A stretch of DNA of 64,000 nt from Leptospiraceae bacterium (GTDB lineage Bacteria > Spirochaetota > Leptospiria > Leptospirales > Leptospiraceae): contig JADJSX010000007.1 of the NCBI GenBank assembly GCA_016711485.1, forward strand, positions 1-64,000, read 5' to 3'. Positions 1 to 7,841 of this stretch are shown piece after piece; positions within the stretch are counted from its first letter, which is position 1, and each line of letters opens with the position of its first letter. The translations under genes and the position numbers were made by a program. The notes beneath the pieces are model-generated. The model searched no databases, was not told the DNA's origin, and saw only the letters and a program-made list of their open reading frames with translations.

Positions 1-437
1 CACTAAATGTAAAAAGTTGCTTCCATCTGACTGAGAGGATAATTTTAATTTCGTCCCAGTAAAGGGATGGAAGTCTATGAAAGAAATACCTTCCTTGCAA
101 AGAATCTCCGCCTCGTCTGTAGGCATCTAATTTTGGCTGAGCCTGTAACTAATATTTTCTTTTGGTCGTGATATCATCTGTAGAGATTTTAAGATAGGAA
201 CGTGGTCTCGGATTTTATGAATTTCATCGAGTATTAGAATGTTTTGGCGGGTGGAAATTCTCTGAGTAAAATCTTTTCCCGATGCTCTGGGATGTCCCAA
301 TTCAAATAGCCTGATTTCCCACCTATCTTAAGCGAAAGGGAAGTTTTACCTACTTGTCTTGGACCGGCTACTAAGACCATTTTCTTTTCTATGTCTGTAA
401 CTATCGGATCTTCTAAATATCTAGTCTAATCAAACAT
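1..437 (-). pseudogene. Broken AAA+ ATPase (DUF4143-type), runs off the left edge
   Basis: Reading the minus strand from an ATG at 437, the fourth codon is a stop. The frame then continues into a clear Walker A segment, AGPRQVGKTSL, followed by GYLNWDIPEHREKILL. After a frameshift near 255 it resumes with a Walker B stretch, LILDEIHKI. A further shift gives LDAYRRGGDSLQGRYF, the block that follows the sensor region in this family. The order matches AAA ATPases with a C-terminal DUF4143 domain, which are common in bacterial genomes and have no agreed role. At least one stop and two frame changes make it a pseudogene. The rest of the gene lies outside the window. Confidence 0.8.
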
Positions 438-529
438 AATATGAGTATTTTGGTGACAATCGTAAATTTGTCATGTCTTTTTTAGATGTATGCTAAAAAA
501 CTCACAGGAGCAAATTTTCCCCAAAAATG

Positions 530-1456
530 AAATCAGAAAACTTTTTTCTTTCCAGCGAATGGTGCGTTTTACGGCAAATTCAAGAGAAGAGGATTATAGT
601 ATAAATCTCTTGTAGAATATTTTGTTCTTTCGATGTAATAAAACCAAATTCTACAGAGTCGTCCCAATCAATTACAATATTGACTGCGGGTAATGGATAA
701 TCAGCTTCCCTGGACTAGTCTGGTTTAAGTCCTGTCTTGTGAGTAAAGTTTCTAAAACTTTTTTATCTCGGTTGAATTGAATGACTGCGGAGATGTCTGC
801 GAAGAGATTTGCTTTGTATTTGGGGTCATCCATGAGTCGCATGAATAAATCGAAATTATACACAACTTTCTTGTCAGGGCTTTCTAGGTCGATGTTTGTT
901 CCTAAACTTCCACAGTGAGCTATAATAATTTTTACACCGAGGCTAAGCGGATAACGGAGTAGTAGAGGGTTTCCGTATTTCTGATCTTCTTCTGCATCTA
1001 TAGAACTCAGTCTTTTTTAGGTTGAGAGAACCATCCGTATTATAGTATTTATCTAGTGCTAAAAGATAGTGTTTTCCATGAGTTTCTACATTGCGAATAA
1101 GGCTTGTTAGTCTTTCCACTGCTTCTGCATCTGCATTGTTTAAATTTTGAATTTTTAATGCACTGGAATAAATTTTAAACCGAATGAATTCTTTCGGGTG
1201 CAGAATCGAGCGCATCTTCGAATTGATAAACGCTCCCGTCTTATTTTCTTCAATTCCTACAATATGAGTGTGATAGTCTCTTATCTTGGTAGCGTCTAAT
1301 CCTGCGTAGCTTCTCTTTTACAAGCTCAATTGCTTCTAGGACTTGCTTTTGTATAAAGTCTTCTGGATTTTTAGAAGATGCTCCGCCGATTTTATCGAAG
1401 AGGCTTTGGGGGAGGAGGGAAGTTGTTAGAAGTAATAGTAAAAGAAAATGTTTCAT
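530..1456 (-). pseudogene. Broken secreted amidohydrolase (metal-dependent TIM-barrel hydrolase)
   Basis: The minus strand starts at 1456 with a signal-peptide-like leader (MKHFLLLLLLTTSLLPQS). Pieces of one protein then follow in different frames. YHTHIVGIEENKTG carries the HxH metal motif of the amidohydrolase superfamily. HYLLALDKYYNTDG comes next, then IIIAHCGSLGT (the AHCG metal-ligand block) and NLFADISAVIQFNR. The C-terminal part is also shifted. The order and spacing match ACMSD/amidohydrolase-related TIM-barrel enzymes of about 300 residues. Several frameshifts split the gene, so no active enzyme is expected. The substrate cannot be told. The 3' boundary is approximate. Confidence 0.75.
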
Positions 1457-1588
1457 TGTTATTGCCTTGCTTTATGCTTGTATTCTTTTGAATGTAATTC
1501 TGAGAGCAAGGAGAATTAGTTTGAAGAGAGATAAATATTGGCAAAAGAAGCTGAATTTAGTTTGACAAGTTATACGCACCATTAGTAT

Positions 1589-1843
1589 ATGCGCTGATAC
1601 TTCTTGCACCTACGGAACTGAGAAACAATCTTTTTAACACGTTGGAAACTGTACGAAAAGGTGAGATGGTTTTTTTTAAAACTCGCACGGAAAACCTTTT
1701 ATATTATTTCTCAAAAGCAACTAGATCGACTAACACATTCTTCTAAAACAATAACTGCTTCTAATAAGATTAGCGGAAAGATTGTAGGTAATCTCGAAGA
1801 TGCGGATAGAGAACTCAAAGAATATCTCGTGTTACCTAAATAA
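1589..1843 (+). pseudogene. Frameshifted Phd/RelB-type antitoxin
   Basis: One frame reads ELRNNLFNTLETVRKGEMV, the N-terminal DNA-binding pattern of Phd/YefM-type antitoxins. A second frame, after a shift near 1690, gives FYIISQKQLDRLTH and a C-terminal toxin-binding tail ending DRELKEYLVLPK. The two halves join into one antitoxin of about 85 residues if a single indel is repaired. It lies 134 bases upstream of a VapC-like gene on the same strand, the usual antitoxin-toxin order. The apparent 60-residue ORF at 1661 is only the second half. Confidence 0.6.
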
Positions 1844-1930
1844 CTTACCTTACGCAAAAGATTGGAAATGATGCTTATTCTTAAAAACCTGAGAATATTA
1901 GATGATACTTATGAAATAGCCTGCCTTATG
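1839..1930. repeat. Partial copy of the TAACT-AC-TTACGC element
   Basis: The stretch AATAACTTACCTTACGCAAAAG resembles the left end of the element at 41377 and the outer ends of the element at 30313. The following bases, through GAGAATATTAGATGATACTTATGAAATAGCCTGCC in part, also line up with the 41377 copy. No matching right end was found, so this is a partial or decayed copy. Similarity was judged by eye only. Confidence 0.4.
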
Positions 1931-1977
1931 TTTCGACCCAAAGGGAGAAACATTGAGTTGGGCAAACCCACCGTTAG

Positions 1978-2377
1978 ATGAGTAAGTCAATGGAAACAGA
2001 TTTTTTACTCGATACTCATACTTTTATCTATTGGCATTTAGAAGAAAAATCACTTTCTAAAAAAGTTTTAAAAATTCTAGAAAGACAAGAAAATAATTTT
2101 TTTATTTCTTCTCTTTCTATTCTGGAAATTCAATACCTAGTTGAGATTGGGCGATTAGAAATGGATATGGGTGATATTTTTCTTATATTGATAGCACTCC
2201 TAATTTTAAAATTCTTTCGTTTGATCGACCCCCCCCCTTATTGAAAGTATTAAGTTAGATTCGCATCGCGACCCATTCGATCGAATCATTGTCGCAACGG
2301 CTATTGCCTATAAGCTGAAACTTCTTACGAGAGATCGTCGTATTTTGAAATCGTTTCCGAAAGTTGCTGTTTGGTGA
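1978..2377 (+). pseudogene. VapC-like PIN-domain toxin, two frameshifts
   Basis: The N-terminal frame reads DFLLDTHTFIYWHLEE, the first PIN-domain acidic motif, then FFISSLSILEIQYLVEIG. A shift near 2175 moves the frame to YIDSTPNFKILSFDRP. A second shift at the poly-C tract at 2229-2237 restores LIESIKLDSHRDPFDRII, the DPFDR acidic block of the PIN site, and LLTRDRRILKSFP. The repaired product would be about 130 residues, the normal VapC size. PIN toxins are usually RNases. The tract of C residues is an obvious slippage site, so one frameshift could be recent or a sequencing artefact. The other is not in a homopolymer. Confidence 0.75.
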
Positions 2378-2499
2378 TTAGGTGGATTTATTTTATTAGC
2401 GGCACATTCGATACAATTTTCGCAATGAAAGGAGTAAGCATATATTTATGTTCATGTCCACAATAAGTGAATCTAAACGAAAATCACTCAGTGACCGAA

Positions 2500-3581
2500 C
2501 TACTTCCTCACTTCAAACTCATCCCCTCGATAATTATGAAATATATACGAATCCATATTCGTCTTCTGTAAGTAATCTGTGGGTAATGGAACTTTGCCTC
2601 CACCACCGGTGAGATCGGCTACGTAGGGAAGATTGTAATTCCGCTGTTAAAACCGCGGAGTTTTTCATTGAAAGCAATGCCTTCGGAGATGGGAACTCGA
2701 AATGAGAGTTCCGAATACTTCATCGCATTGATGAAGATAATACGGTTTAACTCCCATTTTTTACGAGTGCGGTATTTAGAACAGGAATAGTTTTTCGGGT
2801 GTGTCGTTGATGTCTCGCATGAGAACGGTTTGGTTTAAAACAGTCATATGGGCTTTGGTCGAAAGGCGTTTTATTGCTTCTGCGGCATCTGCCGTACATT
2901 CGGCAGAAGAATTATAATGAGTTACCATAAAAAGCGGGAAGAATTCGGATAGACCTTCCAAGAGTTCGTCTGTAATTCGAAAGGGCAGAGTAACAGGATA
3001 ACGTGTGCAAATTGGATATGATTTATATGTGGAATCTGTTTTAATTCGCGGATAATATAGAGTATCTGGTTGTCGGAAAGGGAAAGTGGATCTCCTCCCG
3101 AAAGAATTACTTCTTTTAGCTCTGTATGGGTTTGGAAGTATTCGAGTGCCTTGTCCCAATCTTCCGAGCGAGGAGTATTACTACTTTCTCCGACTTTTCG
3201 TTTGCGTGTGCAGAATCTGCAGAACACAGCACAATTGTGAGATAGATACCAAAGCGCGCGGTCGGGATAACGGTGAGTTACCCCTTTTACTGGCATATGA
3301 GCTTCTTCTCCTAGTGGGTCAATTCGTTCGAGTGGGTGGCGGGTTAATTCACCTGCACGAGGAACAACCTGTAGTCGAATTGGGCAATTTGGATTGTTGG
3401 GATCAATTAAGGAAAGATAGTAGGGTGTGACTCCAAAGGTAAAGAATTCGTCGGCTGCTTGAAATACTTTTTCTTCTTCTTGTGAAATTGGAATAAAATC
3501 TTTTAATTTGTGAGGATCATTCAGACGATTCTGAAGTTGCCATTTCCAGTTCTTCCAGTTTTCATTCACATTATTTTGCAT
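2500..3581 (-). pseudogene. KamA/EpmB-like radical-SAM lysine 2,3-aminomutase, broken
   Basis: The first 190 residues are intact and carry the radical-SAM cluster motif CAVFCRFC (about residues 117-124) and SGGDPL. A frameshift near 3010 moves the frame to DELLEGLSEFFPLFMVTHYN, with a stop near 2786. Further pieces, FRVPISEGIAFNEKLRG and TGGGGKVPLPTDYLQKT, follow in shifted frames to a stop at 2500. The GGGGK lysine aligns with the PLP-binding lysine of KamA. The repaired length of about 360 residues is nearer to EpmB (about 340) than to classical KamA (about 415). EpmB makes beta-lysine for EF-P modification. A frameshifted efp and an intact epmA lie in the same window, which favours the EpmB-like reading by inference. 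Confidence 0.8.
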
Positions 3582-3583
3582 TT

Positions 3584-4427
3584 TTATTTCTTCTTTTTGG
3601 ATTTAATTTGTTTGTTTACTTTCTTGGGTGGTAAAAAGTTTTCACCGGTTACTACACTTTTGCCGGTCTTTGCTTCTAATTCCTTTCGAGCATTTTTGGC
3701 AACCCTTCCGCCTTGAATACTTGCGTCCGCGTTTTCTGCGAGTCCTTTGGCTTGTTCGGTTTCGGCAATTTGTCTCGTGGATAATTCGGCTAATGCGGTA
3801 AAAATTAATTCTGCCTCGCTCATATGATCCCGCAAGTTTTGAGACTTTAATCCTTTTAAGTCTTTGTGTTTTTTTACAGTCAGTCCAGTCCATTCCTCAT
3901 GAATGATATTTGTGAGTAGTGCAAACTCATCTTTTTTCTCTACTCCACTTTCTTTCCAGTAGTCGGTTAGCTTATTGCGCGTTTCCTGTCCGGTCATTCG
4001 CTGCTGAATCCATTTTTCACTGCGACCTAATTTCTGCCAATTTTCTCTGGCTCTGCCAATACTCTGACTTGGATCGGAAATTTCTTGCATACGTTCGTAA
4101 CCTACTTTTGCCAGCCATTGTTTAAAAGGTTCTGCTTTGGGAGAAGGGATAGCTTGAATTAGCCGCAGAATATCTTGAACGGTTCCGCCAAGGGTTTTGC
4201 GGAGTTTTCCATTTATGAGCATTTACCTGGGGACAATTTGTCCCCAGGTAGAAAGCTAGTTCAGGGTCACGTTTTCGAAGTTTTTTCAAATAATCCGTCG
4301 GATTGACCGAATCTGTCAAAATTGCAACTATATCAACAACCGAAAAATACCAGGTATCTGTTGCTTCATTATAGTAGCGTCTGACTTGCTTGTTTTCAAA
4401 AACCGCTAATGATTTTGTATTACTCAT
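3584..4427 (-). pseudogene. BRO-family (DinD-like) protein, frameshifted
   Basis: The N-terminal part (from 4427) reads KSLAVFENKQVRRYYNEATD and TWYFSVVDIVAILT, a typical BRO-N domain found in phage antirepressors and DinD-like proteins. The frame is lost close to 4222. The neighbouring frame continues to 3584 with NGKLRKTLGGTVQDILRLIQ and SPKAEPFKQWLAKVGYERM, the conserved second half. A single indel beside the palindrome at 4224-4250 therefore separates the halves. The C-terminus is lysine-rich. It ends two bases before the ATG of the KamA-like gene on the same strand. BRO-N proteins are often on mobile DNA; their function is mostly unknown. Confidence 0.75.
4224..4250. repeat. Perfect 12-bp-stem palindrome inside the BRO gene
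   Basis: TACCTGGGGACA and TGTCCCCAGGTA flank a 3-base ATT loop. The palindrome lies within the coding part of the BRO gene (it encodes GTNCPQV on the minus strand), immediately next to the point where the frame breaks. Shorter palindromes with a related GGGACAA/TTGTCCC core lie at 4458 and 4656. Confidence 0.7.
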
Positions 4428-4457
4428 AACTTCTCCTTCTGGCTTTCACTTTCAAAG

Positions 4458-4474
4458 CGTGACAAATTGTCACG
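4458..4474. repeat. Short perfect palindrome in the BRO fragment
   Basis: CGTGACAA and TTGTCACG pair around a single central A. The core resembles the longer palindrome at 4224. Confidence 0.5.
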
Positions 4475-4655
4475 GGTTCAATTCCTTCTTTTTTAAGTCT
4501 CTCTTTTAACTTACGCCAATAAGCCAAAGGGTCTTTGCTCTCAGTAAAAATTGCCAATATCAGTAATGCTGAAATACCATTGCTCTTTTCGGCGTCCCAA
4601 ATACGGCGCACTTTTTTTTCTTCAAAAGTTTTATCTCTGCGGTAGTCATTTTTTT

Positions 4656-4677
4656 TGTCCCAGGGACAACTCGTCCC
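4656..4677. repeat. Compound short palindrome at the start of the BRO fragment
   Basis: TGTCCC-A-GGGACA is a perfect palindrome and overlaps a second weaker one, GGGACAACTCGTCCC. On the minus strand it encodes a GTSCPW stretch, reminiscent of the GTNCPQ encoded by the palindrome at 4224. Confidence 0.45.
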
Positions 4678-4840
4678 CATGTATTCTCACTTTCTCTACT
4701 AAAAAATTTTGCTATTACTATGCGTTAGGATTAACTGGATGAGTGGTTCGACACATTATGTTGCGACTTTGAGAAGCAACTGTTCAGCTAGTAGCGCCGC
4801 TCACCCACCGACCCCAATAGATTCCCTCGGAAGGCGGGCG

Positions 4841-4888
4841 TTCGTTGTTGAAGGCGCAGAAATGTTTCCGCGCCTTCAACAATGAACT
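4841..4888. repeat. Long hairpin upstream of efp
   Basis: GTTCGTTGTTGAAGGCGC pairs with GCGCCTTCAACAATGAAC (18 positions, one of them a G-T wobble). After one mismatch four more inner pairs follow, leaving a tiny loop. It lies in the gene-free stretch 4681-4968, which is more GC-rich than its surroundings. There is no T tract after it, so it does not look like a standard intrinsic terminator; a palindromic repeat is more likely. Confidence 0.6.
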
Positions 4889-4909
4889 GCAAGCCTTAAA
4901 CTTTTCTCT

Positions 4910-4941
4910 TGACAGTGCCATTAAGTTAAAAAACCTTTATT
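4910..4941 (+). promoter_or_regulatory. Candidate efp promoter
   Basis: TTGACA at 4910-4915 is followed about 20 bases later by TTTATT. The -35 is perfect, but the spacing is long and the -10 is poor, so this is only a candidate. It lies 54 bases before the efp ATG. Confidence 0.25.
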
Positions 4942-4968
4942 TAACAATCAATAATCGGTAGGTTTTTC

Positions 4969-5536
4969 ATGGTACTCGGCATCACAGAAGTTAGAAAAGG
5001 CATGGTTCTCAAAATTGAGAATGATATTTATACTGTCATCAAATCAGAATTTGTAAACCCTGGAAAGGGCAGCGCGTTTATCCGCACAAAACTCAAAAGC
5101 GTTATCAAAGGCTCAAGCATCGAGCGTACTTTTTAAAGCAGCTGAAACTCTTGAAAGTGTAGAATTGGAAAAACGTGGCATGACTCTTTGTTACAAAGAG
5201 GGTGATCAAATCGTTTTTATGGATGTAAATGACTTTGAACAAATCCATGTTCCGATAGAATATGTTGAAGACATTCTCCCTTTCATGAAAGAAGAAGCGC
5301 AAGTCGAAGTCACTTTTTATGAAGACAAACCAATCGGTGTTATCCCCCCAAACTTTGCTGTATTAGAAGTTACTTATGCAGAAGAAGGTCTCAAAGGAGA
5401 TACTTCTGGAACAGCTCTCAAAAAAGTTACTGTTGAAACTGGTGGGGAGATTAACGTTCCTATTTTCGTAAAACAGGGCGACAAAATCAAAGTTGATCTT
5501 CGCGACATTTCCTATGTGGAGCGAGTGAACAAATAA
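4969..5536 (+). pseudogene. efp: Elongation factor P, single +1 frameshift at codon 56
   Basis: EF-P relieves ribosome stalling at polyproline. The first frame starts at 4969 (GITEVRKGMVLKIEND) and carries the modified-lysine loop NPGKGSAF, with the target lysine at about residue 33. It stops at a TAA at 5134. Dropping one T from the run TTTTT just before that stop joins it to KAAETLESVELEKRGMTL and the rest of the protein, ending YVERVNK at 5536. The repaired length is 188 residues, the normal size. All three OB-like domains are otherwise well conserved, which suggests a very recent mutation, a sequencing error in the T run, or programmed slippage at TTT-TAA. Two bases separate it from mtnD. 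Confidence 0.85.
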
Positions 5537-5537
5537 A

Positions 5538-5881
5538 ATGGCGACTATCATTCGAAAAGGTAAACCAGAGATTACCGATACCGAAGAAGTAAAAGCATTT
5601 TTGAAAAAAGTCGGAGTAGAGTATGATCATTGGATTGTGCCTACCTCGGCAAAATCCTTTACGGCAAAACAAACATTGACTGATGTGGAAAAGGAAGATT
5701 TGCTCCTTACTGTAAACGACCGCTTCGAATTTTTAAAAGAACGAGAGGGGTATACAACTCGCGATCTCGTTGTCCTTCATCCCGACGTTCAGAAAAAATG
5801 CGCATCAAAGCGGTTCGCTATTTCAAAGACACAAGCGGCTGGGTTCCTAACTATGTCGAAGGCGCAGTGGCTAGTATTTAG
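5538..5881 (+). pseudogene. mtnD: Acireductone dioxygenase with internal deletion
   Basis: The N-terminal 84 residues are intact (WIVPTSAKSFTAKQTLTDV, then EGYTTRDLVVLHPDV). The family's middle section, which holds the metal-binding cupin histidines, is missing. After a frame change the conserved C-terminal part follows as MRIKAVRYFKDTSGWVPNYV, ending at 5881. Normal enzymes have about 180 residues; only about 110 remain. The enzyme acts late in methionine salvage, next to mtnB. Without its metal site it cannot be active. Confidence 0.85.
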
Positions 5882-5903
5882 TTGGCTTTTTCGTATTTGT
5901 TTG

Positions 5904-6041
5904 ACCTAACCCCGATTTTGTATTTCTTGTCCTATCTATTCGATGAAGTCCCCTTCCGGCGAAGGCGTTGACCGAGCGGGGGAGGACAGGGAAGGGGCTA
6001 CTTCGGTGTATTCTACAAATAGTTAAAGTGTGGGGTTAGGT
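5904..6041. repeat. 138-bp imperfect palindromic element between mtnD and mtnB
   Basis: ACCTAACCCC at the left end is the exact reverse complement of GGGGTTAGGT at the right end. Inside, GAAGTCCCCTTCC pairs with GGAAGGGGCTACTTC except for a two-base bulge. The outer heptamers ACCTAAC and GTTAGGT also fit the RYYYAAC/GTTRRRY boxes of integron attC sites. No target duplication is visible. It may be a MITE-like insertion or an attC-like recombination site. Confidence 0.6.
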
Positions 6042-6042
6042 A

Positions 6043-6648
6043 GTGATACAACAAATTCAGCAATTAATCAACTATAGCCGCATCTATTACGATCGCGGGT
6101 GGATGGTGGCTACTGCTGGTAATCTTTCTGTGTTCGATCGGGCAAGCGGCGAACTTTGGATTACCTCTTCAGGTAAACACAAAGGTCGGTTAAAAGAAGA
6201 AGATTTTATTTGTATGGACCTCGATGGAAAAATTCTCCACGATACATCGAATAAACCAAGTGCTGAAGCCTCGATTCACCAAGTCATTTATTCCGAAATT
6301 CCTTCTGCCAATGTTGTTCTTCATGTTCATACTGTTACTTCTTGTAAACTTCACTTTGGAGTTACCAAATCCAATCCAATGAAACGCGCCTTACTTCCCA
6401 ATGTAGAAATTCTAAAAGCATTTGGTGATTTTCGAGAAGAGCCTAATTTTTCTGCTATTGTTACTTTTAATCATGGCTCTGTCGCAGATATTTCTCGTGA
6501 TTTGGGAATTGCTCTTCGGGAACTTCCTAGTGATGTGCCTTTTTTTCTCATTGAAAATCATGGCCTCACAGTCTGGGGCAAATCAGTAGAAGACGCTAAC
6601 AAGAACTTGGAAGCGGCAGAGTTTGTGCTTCAGGTTATGGTTGAATAG
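6043..6648 (+). CDS. mtnB: Methylthioribulose-1-phosphate dehydratase
   Basis: This class II aldolase-fold enzyme dehydrates methylthioribulose-1-phosphate in methionine salvage. It begins with a GTG at 6043. The family signature is visible as WMVATAGNLSVFDR near the N-terminus, the zinc-binding HVHT block, and the late ENHGLTVWGKSVEDANKN block. The 201-residue length is normal. It directly follows the palindromic element and the broken mtnD on the same strand, so the original operon was probably mtnD-mtnB. The start sits one base beyond the repeat's right end, so the insertion may have changed its expression signals. Confidence 0.93.
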   Translation: MIQQIQQLINYSRIYYDRGWMVATAGNLSVFDRASGELWITSSGKHKGRLKEEDFICMDLDGKILHDTSNKPSAEASIHQVIYSEIPSANVVLHVHTVTSCKLHFGVTKSNPMKRALLPNVEILKAFGDFREEPNFSAIVTFNHGSVADISRDLGIALRELPSDVPFFLIENHGLTVWGKSVEDANKNLEAAEFVLQVMVE

Positions 6649-6651
6649 ACG

Positions 6652-6858
6652 CGATTATTGTATTTAAACAAGCTGAGTTTGAATACATATCACAAGTAAA
6701 ATTTAGGGGTATCCATTTGAAGTAAGAGTGAAAGGAAAACTCGATGGGGTGGTATTATCTGATCAAATAAAAAGCATAGACTGGTCAAGTAGGTAGGCAA
6801 AGTAGACAAATCTGTTTTGAAGGAAGTTCAGGATAATATCTATTTGCTTTTGTTTTGA
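6652..6858 (+). pseudogene. MazF/PemK-type toxin relic (C-terminal half)
   Basis: One frame reads RVKGKLDGVVLSDQIKSIDW followed by two in-frame stops. The neighbouring frame finishes with VDKSVLKEVQDNIYLLLF. This is the conserved second half of MazF-family endoribonuclease toxins, including the SDQIKSIDW block. The N-terminal half is absent or unrecognisable. It cannot make a full toxin. Confidence 0.7.
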
Positions 6859-6934
6859 TTTTATCTATTCGGGTTTCGGATTCTCTTTTGGGGACAGAAT
6901 TTCTTCGACTATTTCTACTAAACCAGAATTTTGA

Positions 6935-7114
6935 TTATATCAAAAAAAACTTAGTGTAATTGATATGCTTGTGAAGTCGCTCTACGTCAAGGCGAAGATT
7001 GAGCCGTTTTACATGAAGTAAAAGTTCTAATTCATCTAGAGTCATATCTCTTGGATTTTTGGCTCTAAACTCTTCGCTTCCGTGGAAAGGATTGAATGGA
7101 ATTTTGGATTTCAT
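6935..7114 (-). CDS. Small protein of 59 residues, unknown
   Basis: An ATG at 7114, two bases after the stop of the holin-like membrane gene on the same strand, opens a 59-codon frame that starts MKSKIPFNPFHGSEEFRAKN. It contains DMTLDELELLLHVKRLNLRL, likely amphipathic helix. Its position directly behind the YqjD/YqjE-like pair suggests a third gene of that operon. No family is recognised. A different frame downstream (VEIVEEILSPKENPKPE) might be a displaced C-terminus, but no single indel joins the two cleanly. Confidence 0.55.
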   Translation of the reverse strand: MKSKIPFNPFHGSEEFRAKNPRDMTLDELELLLHVKRLNLRLDVERLHKHINYTKFFLI

Positions 7115-7116
7115 GA

Positions 7117-7476
7117 TTAGACAATTTTCTTTATGAGAAATGCTAGTAATGCAAAGGATAATATCATTAGGCTACCTCCAAGTGACAGTGAAGTATAGAT
7201 ATGGTCACCATTAAAAAACTTGAGTAGTGCAAAATATGCTGCCGTTATGATTAAAACACTCCCAACTACTTTCAAAAAAAGCATATAGAGAATTGCTATC
7301 GTAATAATAAATCCGAATTGGATTTTTTGTTGAATCGATTTTTGGAGATAGAGATATAATAGTTCAAAGTAAGACACAAAGTGCTCTACTAAACTGAGCA
7401 CTTGATTTAGAAGTGTGTCTTTTTTTTCTTCTTGCTCTTCTACTGAAGGAGTAGGTTGTTTTTTCTTTCTTGCCAA
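7117..7476 (-). CDS. YqjE-like (phage-holin family) membrane protein
   Basis: This 119-residue protein has a charged N-terminus (KKKQPTPSVEEQEEKKD), an amphipathic stretch, and two or three hydrophobic segments (FIITIAILYMLFLKVVGSVL and LGGSLMILSFALLAFLIKKI). The pattern matches YqjE/putative holin-superfamily proteins. It lies one base downstream of a YqjD-like gene, the same pairing as yqjD-yqjE in enterobacteria. YqjD-type proteins bind ribosomes at the inner membrane in E. coli; the role of YqjE is unclear. The assignment rests on topology and neighbourhood. Confidence 0.6.
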   Translation of the reverse strand: MARKKKQPTPSVEEQEEKKDTLLNQVLSLVEHFVSYFELLYLYLQKSIQQKIQFGFIITIAILYMLFLKVVGSVLIITAAYFALLKFFNGDHIYTSLSLGGSLMILSFALLAFLIKKIV

Positions 7477-7477
7477 A

Positions 7478-7756
7478 TTAGTCTTTTCTGCGAACTATCA
7501 GTCCTACTAGAACTCCTAATCCGACACCAATCCCTACGCCAATTAAAGTTGCTTTTTGAGGATTTTTAGTTATGTAATCGCCCACATTATCAATTACTTG
7601 TTTTGCTTTTTCTCCGGCTTCGTCGCCGAAGTGTTTGATTTTTTCTGAAATATCTGATACCTGTTCCAAATAATGTTCCCTCGCTCTTTTTTTAATGTTT
7701 TTTGATTCCTGATTTAAAAGTTTGAAATCAGATTCTAATTTTGCTTGTGCTTCCAT
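7478..7756 (-). CDS. YqjD/ElaB (DUF883)-like membrane-anchored protein
   Basis: The 92-residue product has a helical, charged first part (KNIKKRAREHYLEQVSDISE, GDEAGEKAKQVIDNVGDYI). It ends with a single glycine-rich membrane segment, TLIGVGIGVGLGVLVGLIV, followed by RRKD. This C-terminal tail anchor is the hallmark of DUF883 proteins such as YqjD and ElaB, which tether ribosomes to the inner membrane in stationary phase in E. coli. It is the first gene of a likely three-gene operon reading left. Confidence 0.75.
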   Translation of the reverse strand: MEAQAKLESDFKLLNQESKNIKKRAREHYLEQVSDISEKIKHFGDEAGEKAKQVIDNVGDYITKNPQKATLIGVGIGVGLGVLVGLIVRRKD

Positions 7757-7841
7757 GCTTTCTATTTAAAATATGAGTAATTTGCTTGCAATAAATTTTT
7801 GAAAATTAAAATGAGAATCATTAAGTATACGAGGTTATTTT

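Larger units (their letters stand above)
4420..4680 (-). pseudogene. Second, fragmentary BRO-N domain
   Basis: The 86-residue frame contains FEEKKVRRIWDAEKS and ESKDPLAYWRKLKERL, the same pattern as the N-terminal half of the neighbouring BRO gene. The middle block, expected to read like WYFSVVDI, is out of frame and appears as NGISALLI. The start also appears shifted, since another frame offers MTTAEIK directly before the conserved part. It overlaps the start of the downstream BRO gene by eight bases. It is best read as a decayed tandem paralogue rather than a working gene. Confidence 0.6.

Noticed and set aside
943..1215. 90-residue minus-strand frame as an independent gene
   Set aside because: It is a middle fragment of the frameshifted amidohydrolase, continued in other frames on both sides.
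3086..3430. 114-residue plus-strand frame
   Set aside because: It is the antisense of the KamA-like pseudogene and has no start signal or family motif.
4722..4731. GCGTTAGGAT, resembling an attC right box
   Set aside because: The heptamer GTTAGGA violates the last pyrimidine of GTTRRRY and no matching left box was found near by.
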